DNA from: Clostridiales bacterium | Lineage (GTDB): Bacteria > Bacillota > Clostridia > Oscillospirales > CAG-382 | DNA: 6,492 bases | Direction: 5' to 3' | NCBI GenBank assembly: GCA_003452915.1 | Contig: DMMZ01000030.1 | Location: 905-7,396, forward strand | In this document: positions 1 to 5,077 of the stretch, piece after piece | Layout of the letters: every line of letters starts with the position of its first letter | Position numbering within the stretch: the first letter of the stretch is position 1 | The notes under the pieces: model-generated | The model's input: only the letters and a program-made list of their open reading frames with translations | Database searches by the model: none | Told to the model about the DNA's origin: nothing | Translations under genes and position numbers: made by a program

Positions 1-7
1 AAACCGT

Positions 8-33
8 AGTTTGAAAGATTTATCATTCAAACT
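8..33. terminator. Weak hairpin downstream of the flavoprotein gene, possible terminator
   Basis: An 8-bp perfect inverted repeat (AGTTTGAA at 8-15, TTCAAACT at 26-33) encloses a 10-base loop, 12 bases beyond the stop codon of the flavoprotein gene. On the minus strand it is followed by ACGGTTT and then the window edge, so a U-tract cannot be judged. On the plus strand only four T follow. It could end transcription of the flavoprotein gene or of a convergent gene outside the window. The stem is AT-rich and would be weak. Confidence 0.3.
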
Positions 34-44
34 TTTCCTAATAT

Positions 45-1466
45 TTAATGTAACACCATCAATTTCTTTGCGAGACATACACCCATTACGGATGCCATCA
101 TAAGCCCTCTTGTCCAGCCACTGGAATCACCAAGACAATATAAGCCCTTTACGCTTGTATTTAATTCCTTGTCCATTTTAACACGGTTACTGTAAAATTT
201 AAGTTCGGGCGAATACAACAATGTTTCGCTGCTGGCAAAGCCAGGGACAACAATGTCAACCGCTTTTATAAAGTTAATAATGTTCAACATCGCTCTGTAT
301 GGCATTGCTGCAGTTATATCACCTGCTACCGCATCGGGAAGTGTGGGCTTTACGTTTGAGAACGCAAGCTCTTTCTGCCAGGTGCGTTTTCCATCGAGGA
401 TATCCCCAAAACGCTGAACCATAATATGTCCGTCACCAAGCATATTCGTAAGTTCTCCAATCTTCTGTGCATATGCTATCGGCCGATTAAAGGGTACGCT
501 GAAGTTATGCGAACAAAGTATCGCAAGGTTAGTATTCGCAGATTTCATTTCTTTATATGAATGACCATTAACAACCGCAAGATCGTTGTCGTAGTTTTCC
601 TGCGAAACAAAACCGCCTGGGTTTTGGCAGAAGGTACGAACCTTGTTCTTAAATGGTCTGGGATATCCGACCAGTTTGGATTCATAAAGCACATTATTGA
701 CGTGTTCTATAACCTCATTACGAACCTCAACACGAACACCGATATCAACAGTTCCGGGTTGGTGAAATATGTTATGCAGACAGCAGATGCGTTCCAGCCA
801 TTCCGCTCCCCTTCTGCCGGTTGCTACAACAATACTTTCACCGTAAATAAGCATATCTTCATTAGGCTTTTTTATTTCGTTGGTAACTACCCCTACACAA
901 ACATCATTTTCTATAATAAGATTGCTGCATTCACGTCCGAATATTAAATCAACACCATGTTTTTCAAGGTATTTTTGTATCGAAAAATAAAGGTCATGTG
1001 CTTTTTCTGTACCCAGATGTCTTATCGGGCAATCAACCAGTTTTAAACCTGCCTGTATAGCTTTTGAACGTATTTCCCTGACCTTGTCGCTGTTTTCTAT
1101 TCCCTCAACATGCTCGTCCGCACCGAATTCTAGATAAATTTTATCTGTATAATCTATTAACTGCTGAGCATAGTCCGAGCCTATTAATTCGGGCAGCTCA
1201 CCTCCGACCTCGTAGCTTAACGATAATTTTCCGTCAGAAAATGCACCTGCACCGGAAAAACCTGTTGTAATATGACAAAATGGTTTGCAATTTATACATT
1301 TTCCGGTTTTTGCCTTAGGGCAGCTTCTTTTTCCGAGAGGCTGTCCTTTTTCAATAATAGCTATACTTTTACCGCTGTTATTTCGAACCAGTTCCAAAGC
1401 GGTAAATATTCCAGCAGGACCAGCACCAACTATTACAACATCGTACTTCATATAATTTTCAACCAT
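45..1466 (-). CDS. NAD(P)/FAD-dependent oxidoreductase, COG2509-type FAD-dependent dehydrogenase
   Basis: This is a predicted cytosolic flavoprotein of 473 residues; the physiological substrate of the family is not known to me. The N-terminus is a Rossmann dinucleotide-binding fold: a beta strand, then G14-x-G16-x-x-G19, with acidic E39 at the end of the second strand to bind the adenosine ribose. A cysteine cluster follows (C49, C57, C60, C64, spaced CX7CX2CX3C), and then a GAGAFSDGK segment (about 72-80) that I associate with this family. The C-terminus has the second FAD-contacting motif, LYCLGDSSGWTRGL (442-455), so the protein looks complete. ATG at 1464-1466 is used here; an in-frame ATG at 1449-1451 (residue 6) starts directly before the Rossmann strand and is equally plausible. 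Neither start has a clear Shine-Dalgarno sequence. The gene is probably transcribed alone from the promoter at 1483-1511. The four cysteines could bind a metal or Fe-S cluster, which is inference. Confidence 0.88.
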   Translation of the reverse strand: MVENYMKYDVVIVGAGPAGIFTALELVRNNSGKSIAIIEKGQPLGKRSCPKAKTGKCINCKPFCHITTGFSGAGAFSDGKLSLSYEVGGELPELIGSDYAQQLIDYTDKIYLEFGADEHVEGIENSDKVREIRSKAIQAGLKLVDCPIRHLGTEKAHDLYFSIQKYLEKHGVDLIFGRECSNLIIENDVCVGVVTNEIKKPNEDMLIYGESIVVATGRRGAEWLERICCLHNIFHQPGTVDIGVRVEVRNEVIEHVNNVLYESKLVGYPRPFKNKVRTFCQNPGGFVSQENYDNDLAVVNGHSYKEMKSANTNLAILCSHNFSVPFNRPIAYAQKIGELTNMLGDGHIMVQRFGDILDGKRTWQKELAFSNVKPTLPDAVAGDITAAMPYRAMLNIINFIKAVDIVVPGFASSETLLYSPELKFYSNRVKMDKELNTSVKGLYCLGDSSGWTRGLMMASVMGVCLAKKLMVLH

Positions 1467-1482
1467 TCTTTTGGAATTCTTA

Positions 1483-1511
1483 AATCTATATAATTATCTT
1501 ACCAATGTCAA
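1483..1511 (-). promoter_or_regulatory. Candidate sigma-A promoter of the flavoprotein gene
   Basis: On the minus strand a perfect -35 box TTGACA (1511-1506) is followed, after 17 bases, by TAGATT (1488-1483), a 4/6 match to the -10 consensus. Transcription would begin near 1476. That leaves only about 10 bases before the ATG at 1466 and about 25 before the ATG at 1451, which mildly favours the downstream start. The flanking gap 1467-1579 holds no gene and no convincing terminator for the upstream acetyltransferase. Confidence 0.45.
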
Positions 1512-1579
1512 ACTTAAAATTTTACTAATGTTATATAATCAAAATTTTGTTATTTAATCTAAACTGTTGATTTTACTCA

Positions 1580-2104
1580 TCAGCGAAGGTCAAGAGAATA
1601 TATTTTATGTGGATATTTATGCCCTCTAAAAATTTCATCTTTCATTTGACCATGATATAAAAAACCTGATTTCTCTACAAATAATATTGATTTTTGATTA
1701 TCAACTGATATGCAAGCATTTATCCTGCTAATATTCATTTTTTCTGACGCAAAGCTAATTATAGTTCTCATGGCTTCTTGCATATAGCCTTGACCCCAAT
1801 AAGATTCTTTAAGATCATATCCTACATCTACCATTCCCTTTTCTTTATTCCAACAGTGAAATCCGCATGTTCCAATCTTCCGTTTGTCTGATTTACGAAT
1901 TAAAATCCATCTGTTTTGCTCTCTGGGTTCTGGTTGAATATAAAAATTAATGATCTCATCAGCATCATTTAAATCTATAAGCGGTTCAGCATCAAACAAG
2001 TATCTATTCACTACATCATTTGAAAACTGAGAAAAGATAAAATCTCTATCTTCTGCGGAGATTAACTTTAATATCAATCTGTCTGTCTCTAAATCAATAA
2101 ACAT
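1580..2104 (-). CDS. GNAT-family N-acetyltransferase, RimJ/RimL-like
   Basis: This 174-residue protein is predicted to transfer an acetyl group from acetyl-CoA to an amine; the acceptor cannot be told from sequence. It opens with a strand pair typical of the family (FIDLETDRLILKLI) in which the acetyl-acceptor side begins. The acetyl-CoA pyrophosphate loop (motif A) is WGQGYM at 103-108, directly after the V93-G-Y-D-L strand. The later N136-x-x-S139 and V143-EKSGF (to 148) segment is the usual RimJ/RimL motif B, so the domain is complete and of normal length. The ATG at 2102-2104 follows an AGGGA ribosome binding site with a 7-base spacer. The gene sits 120 bases beyond the nucleotidyltransferase stop codon. 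By eye it is more AT-rich than the fused CarB-DapF gene, which is compatible with, but does not prove, separate acquisition. Self-protection or small-molecule acetylation are as likely as ribosomal-protein acetylation. Confidence 0.85.
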   Translation of the reverse strand: MFIDLETDRLILKLISAEDRDFIFSQFSNDVVNRYLFDAEPLIDLNDADEIINFYIQPEPREQNRWILIRKSDKRKIGTCGFHCWNKEKGMVDVGYDLKESYWGQGYMQEAMRTIISFASEKMNISRINACISVDNQKSILFVEKSGFLYHGQMKDEIFRGHKYPHKIYSLDLR

Positions 2105-2192
2105 TCCTAATTCCCTATCTTGATATTATTTAAATATATACTAATTTTAAATTATCATTTAATTTTAAACAAAATTCGAAGCATTTTATTGT

Positions 2193-2246
2193 GCCGACAA
2201 ATTTGCATACAAATTACTTTCTAATTAATGTCGGCTTAATATCGGC
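2193..2246. repeat. Tandem 11-mer at the nucleotidyltransferase stop codon plus a nested dyad
   Basis: Two adjacent 11-base units, TTAATGTCGGC (2225-2235) and TTAATATCGGC (2236-2246), match at 10 of 11 positions; the first contains the stop codon of the nucleotidyltransferase. The same region also forms a dyad: TGCCGACA-side bases 2193-2199 pair with 2229-2235 over 7 bp, and a second 6-bp hairpin (2200-2205 with 2210-2215, loop CATA) lies inside. On the minus strand no U-run follows, so this is not a standard intrinsic terminator, although it may stabilise the 3' end of the transcript. Confidence 0.5.
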
Positions 2247-3148
2247 AATTTCCACAGATTCTCAGGATACTCACCCTCGTTTATCAAATCACGTAAATAA
2301 CCAGAGACCAACGCTTTATCCTCTTGATACGTTACGCCAAACCATTTTGAGGATGTGCAAAGGACCTTAACCATACAATTTTTATTTGAAATACCTTCAC
2401 CAATAGAGGTAGCCAGCAAGTATTCGTCATTTATTAAATCGGTCTCGGGATTTGTTAAAAATGCAGTAAACCCACTCTCCAGCTTTTCAAAAACCGAAGG
2501 AGTAAAGCCCCAGAAGTTCATTGATACAATCGAATCCTCGTCGATATCGTGCCAAACACCCTTTTTATCGCAATATTGAGCGATACCATCATTCCGCATT
2601 ATTTTTTTGCGTTCGACTATATTTGAAAGACAACCGTTTTTATCTGCCTTGCAAATACCTCTTGCAACATGACCGTTATTAGAAAGAGTATTTTTCAAAA
2701 TATATCCTGGCATACAATATTTATCTTTATCCTCTTCACCCAGTGAAGAAAGATAATTAAAAACTACCCTGTAAGCTTCGCTGCCATAAAAATCATCTGC
2801 ATTTATGACCATAAAGCTGTCTTTTACAATATTTCTGCAAGCAAGTACGGCTTGCGATGTACCCCATGGCTTTTCACGCTCTAAAGGAACTTTACCTGCC
2901 GGTATATCGTTCTTATTTTGGAACGCATATTCTACTTTTACCTTACCTTCGATACGCTTGCCGACTGTCTCTCTGAAAATTTCAAGATTTTCTTCCTTGA
3001 TAATAAATACTACACGGTCACATCCTGCATTAATTGCATCATAAATTGAATAATCAATAATAAATTCACCGTTTGGTCCGATCGGGTCAATCTGCTTTAA
3101 ACCGCCGTAACGATTTCCCATACCGGCTGCCATAATAACTAGTGTCAT
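2225..3148 (-). CDS. Nucleotidyltransferase, sugar-phosphate (NTP_transferase) type
   Basis: A 307-residue cytosolic enzyme of the GT-A-like nucleotidyltransferase fold, expected to join a sugar phosphate (or related phosphate) to an NTP, giving an NDP-sugar and pyrophosphate. The exact sugar and nucleotide are not evident. The N-terminal strand and glycine-rich loop MAAGMGNRYGGLKQ (residues 6-19) forms the nucleotide site, EKPWGT lies at 92-97, and NADD (116-119) supplies the metal-binding aspartate. The later SMNFWGF (about 209-215) and WFGVTYQEDK (269-278) segments are typical of the clostridial family I recognise. I start at ATG 3146-3148 because the conserved domain begins there; the frame stays open to a TTG at 3214, but those 22 extra residues look like leader RNA. 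A GAAAGG box (3162-3167) sits 13 bases before the ATG, which is long. It lies 94 bases after the dCMP deaminase gene and is probably co-transcribed with it. Confidence 0.87.
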   Translation of the reverse strand: MTLVIMAAGMGNRYGGLKQIDPIGPNGEFIIDYSIYDAINAGCDRVVFIIKEENLEIFRETVGKRIEGKVKVEYAFQNKNDIPAGKVPLEREKPWGTSQAVLACRNIVKDSFMVINADDFYGSEAYRVVFNYLSSLGEEDKDKYCMPGYILKNTLSNNGHVARGICKADKNGCLSNIVERKKIMRNDGIAQYCDKKGVWHDIDEDSIVSMNFWGFTPSVFEKLESGFTAFLTNPETDLINDEYLLATSIGEGISNKNCMVKVLCTSSKWFGVTYQEDKALVSGYLRDLINEGEYPENLWKLPILSRH

Positions 3149-3176
3149 AAAAATTGTTCTGCCTTTCTTATCTTGC

Positions 3177-3228
3177 GCCGGAACAATATATTTAATCAAG
3201 GCATGCCAAAGCAAGCCTTGTTACCGGC
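3177..3228 (-). other. Structured leader between the deaminase and nucleotidyltransferase genes
   Basis: The 94-base gap contains an outer stem (GCCGG 3177-3181 with CCGGC 3224-3228) and two mutually exclusive inner stems: CAAGGC 3197-3202 with GCCTTG 3215-3220 (6 bp, 12-base loop), or AACAA 3182-3186 with TTGTT 3218-3222. Bases 3218-3220 are shared, so both cannot form fully. On the transcript the 3' edge lies about 10 bases before the GAAAGG box. There is no U-tract after it, so it is not an intrinsic terminator. It could be an mRNA processing or stability element, or affect translation; I do not recognise a known riboswitch class. Confidence 0.4.
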
Positions 3229-3242
3229 AAAATATTTTTGTT

Positions 3243-3728
3243 TTATATAAATTTAAGTATCAGACTATCTTTGTCTGTATTCAGGTTTCGATATTTTACA
3301 CCTGCGTTGTCAAACATATGCTTTGATGCTTTAACGCTGTCAGTCTCGGCATATTTGTCGGAAAGATATACAACTTCCTTAATTCCTGATTGAATAATTG
3401 CCTTTGCACACTCGTTACATGGAAAAAGAGCGACATATATCTTCGCTCCCTTTAAAGAACGACCGCCCGAATTAAGAATTGCGTTTAATTCTGCATGAAC
3501 TACATAGGGGTATTTTGTCTTGTTTACCTCGCTGTTGTCACGCTCCCACGGGAAAACATCATCGTCGCAGCCCTTAGGAAAGCCATTATAACCTGTTGAA
3601 AGAATAATATTATCATCGTTGACTATACACGCACCAACCTGAGTGCTGGGATCCTTGCTTCGCATTGCCGCTAATAGGGAGATACCCATAAAATATTCAT
3701 CCCATGATATATAATCGTTTCTTTTCAT
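3243..3728 (-). CDS. Deoxycytidylate (dCMP) deaminase
   Basis: A 161-residue zinc enzyme predicted to deaminate dCMP to dUMP in the cytosol, feeding thymidylate synthesis. The cytidine-deaminase signature is intact: H78-A-E80 (zinc ligand and catalytic glutamate) and P103-C-N-E-C107, whose two cysteines are the other zinc ligands. The upstream S28-TQVGACIV strand and GYNGFPKG (46-53) are typical of dCMP deaminases rather than tRNA or free-nucleoside deaminases, and the length fits the family. ComEB of the competence operon is a member of the same family, but no competence genes are visible here, so no symbol is given. ATG 3726-3728 follows a good AAAGGAAG site with a 10-base spacer. The gene is the first of a probable two-gene unit with the nucleotidyltransferase. 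Confidence 0.93.
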   Translation of the reverse strand: MKRNDYISWDEYFMGISLLAAMRSKDPSTQVGACIVNDDNIILSTGYNGFPKGCDDDVFPWERDNSEVNKTKYPYVVHAELNAILNSGGRSLKGAKIYVALFPCNECAKAIIQSGIKEVVYLSDKYAETDSVKASKHMFDNAGVKYRNLNTDKDSLILKFI

Positions 3729-3973
3729 TGTTATTGTGCTTCCTTTCGCTCGGTTGTAAAAAGCATTATATAAAAGTACAGGTTTTTCTTTATAGCTTAA
3801 ATATTATCATATTTTTCCTAAAAAAGCAACAGTAAAAATATATTGCCGTTTTATGTAAATTATTAGCAAGTAAAAGTATAGCGTAACAAGAAATATCGTG
3901 ACCGTATCTATAAATTCTTATCTATATATCTCATTAGGGATATATAACATATGTATTGAATCAATAATAAAAT
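3729..3973. other. Gene-free AT-rich interval with operator-like dyads
   Basis: No credible reading frame or RNA gene is visible between the deaminase start and the terminator of the secreted-protein gene. It holds the candidate promoter above. It also holds a perfect 8-bp inverted repeat (TATATATC 3923-3930, GATATATA 3939-3946, 8-base spacer), an 8-base palindrome ACATATGT (3947-3954), and ATTGAATCAAT (3955-3965). AT-rich palindromes arise easily by chance, so only the 3923-3946 dyad merits notice. Confidence 0.5.
3765..3770 (-). promoter_or_regulatory. Candidate -10 box of the dCMP deaminase gene
   Basis: A perfect TATAAT on the minus strand lies 36 bases before the deaminase ATG, giving a leader of about 30 bases if used. 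The base run 17 positions upstream (ATAAAG, 3793-3788) is a poor -35 match, so the box stands mainly on its own. An alternative, TTGCTT with TAATAT at 17-base spacing, lies further upstream (about 3800-3830). Confidence 0.35.
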
Positions 3974-4010
3974 AAACAGAGCTGACTTGTTATCAGCTCT
4001 GTTTTATTTT
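3963..4010 (-). terminator. Intrinsic terminator of the secreted-protein gene, possibly bidirectional
   Basis: A 12-bp perfect stem (3974-3985 with 3993-4004, containing CAGAGCTGA) closes a 7-base loop, 21 bases beyond the stop codon at 4026. Read on the minus strand it is followed by ATTTTATTATT, and read on the plus strand by TATTTTATT, so it could act in both directions. No plus-strand gene ends here, so the minus reading is the relevant one. Confidence 0.85.
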
Positions 4011-4025
4011 ATTGTGTACTTTACT

Positions 4026-4940
4026 CTAATGTAATTGATATCTGTGTATTATCTCGATATAATCTGCATTCGTCCCAGCCGATTCTGCGGTTAGAGTAGA
4101 AATTTTTAAAATATTAATATTTGCTCCCTGAACCGACCAGGCATATTCAATCAATGAATCGCTCCAATTTGTGTTCCCTAACTTACAATTCGAAATAGTA
4201 GCGTTTAAATACGTGTTATCCATATCATCAAGTGTATCATAAAACGGTACAAGAGACATAAATCTTACAAACCGGACATTAGGTTTATTACCTGAGACCG
4301 TGAAAACATTGCCTGCTGTTTCCGAATATTTAACATACGATGTTAGGACCGTAACTCCGGAAGAATTTTTGAAAGTGAAATTTCCTTCTGTTATATCCTT
4401 ACCCGAAACACGGCTCACACTTATACTGAAGGTTACGGTCGTTGCTGTACTATCTACAACACCCATATTTGTTGTTATTACTGGCGTTGCTGACGGACCC
4501 CAGGCGTATGCGCACCATCCGTTGCCGGTGTTCGCCAGACCTATATCCATAGTTCTGTATGCAGTAACATAACCTAAACATATATAAGCATTTCTGACTA
4601 CTGTACCTAATGAATTCCTCTGATTAATTTGAATTGACGAAAGATCAACAGTTGCACTGGCTGACGAATATGTATTTGAATAACTGCTCTGAACATAATA
4701 ATGCGCACCCGCATACGGTTCCGTAAATCCCTTTATATGATTGGCGTAAATAGTAGAATTTTTGTAAACATAAACGCCTACATTGGAATAAACGACCATT
4801 CCGCCGGTTACAAGATTATCGTTGCCTATATACGGCCAGTCAATGCTTGCCGCTGAAACATTTACAGACAGTAAAATTATACACAACATAAACGTCAATA
4901 ATTTTATAAGGGTTTTCCTGGATAGAATTCTTTTTTTCAT
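4026..4940 (-). CDS. Exported protein of unknown function with signal peptide
   Basis: I do not recognise this 304-residue protein. Residues 1-30 are a classical Sec signal peptide: a basic start (KKR, RK), a hydrophobic core (LLTFMLCIILLSV), and a likely signal peptidase I site after V-S-A30. There is no lipobox cysteine at that site, no LPXTG-like sorting motif, and no later membrane segment, so it is probably released or loosely held at the surface. The mature part is rich in Ser, Thr, Asn, Tyr and Val, suggesting a beta-sandwich. Residues about 36-150 end in an aromatic stretch (GNGWCAYAWGPS). Residues about 152-230 (PVITTNMGVVDSTATTVTFS onward) look faintly Ig- or fibronectin-like, and the last 75 residues form a third section. 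ATG 4938-4940 follows a strong GAGGT site with a 6-base spacer. It is flanked by terminators on both sides, so it is probably transcribed alone; no clear promoter was found in 4941-5033. Confidence 0.8.
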   Translation of the reverse strand: MKKRILSRKTLIKLLTFMLCIILLSVNVSAASIDWPYIGNDNLVTGGMVVYSNVGVYVYKNSTIYANHIKGFTEPYAGAHYYVQSSYSNTYSSASATVDLSSIQINQRNSLGTVVRNAYICLGYVTAYRTMDIGLANTGNGWCAYAWGPSATPVITTNMGVVDSTATTVTFSISVSRVSGKDITEGNFTFKNSSGVTVLTSYVKYSETAGNVFTVSGNKPNVRFVRFMSLVPFYDTLDDMDNTYLNATISNCKLGNTNWSDSLIEYAWSVQGANINILKISTLTAESAGTNADYIEIIHRYQLH

Positions 4941-5033
4941 TAAATTACCTCACTTTTTTTAATAAAATTAATAAAGTAGCAGAAAATGACGATCTATCTT
5001 CTATTTTATTAAAAATATCCTAGAAATGTGCAT

Positions 5034-5065
5034 AAAAAAATAGAGCCGATTGAAAAATCGGCCCT
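5034..5065 (-). terminator. Intrinsic terminator of the CarB-DapF gene
   Basis: A 10-bp stem (5056-5065 with 5042-5051, one G-U pair in the minus-strand RNA) with a 4-base loop is followed by A and seven U (5040-5034). It begins 13 bases after the stop codon at 5078. It is a textbook intrinsic terminator and separates this gene from the secreted-protein gene. The remaining gap 4941-5033 shows only the ribosome binding site of the next gene. Confidence 0.92.
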
Positions 5066-5077
5066 GATATATATAGA

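Noticed and set aside
561..947. Plus-strand frame of 128 codons within the flavoprotein gene
   Set aside because: It lies wholly inside a well-supported minus-strand gene, shows no recognisable motif, and has the composition of a shadow frame.
1516..1548. Repeated AAAATTTT (1516-1523 and 1541-1548)
   Set aside because: Short self-complementary AT runs 25 bases apart are unremarkable in this DNA, and they do not form a GC-containing terminator stem.
2105..2224. Promoter for the acetyltransferase (TTGTTT, 17 bases, TAAAAT)
   Set aside because: The -35 match is only 3 of 6 in a very AT-rich stretch where such matches are expected by chance.
3149..3214. N-terminal extension of the nucleotidyltransferase from a TTG
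   Set aside because: The conserved domain begins exactly at the ATG at 3148, and the 22 extra codons coincide with the hairpin in the intergenic leader.
4300..4572. Plus-strand frame of 90 codons within the secreted-protein gene
   Set aside because: It is antisense to a gene with a signal peptide, ribosome binding site and terminator, and has no domain signal of its own.
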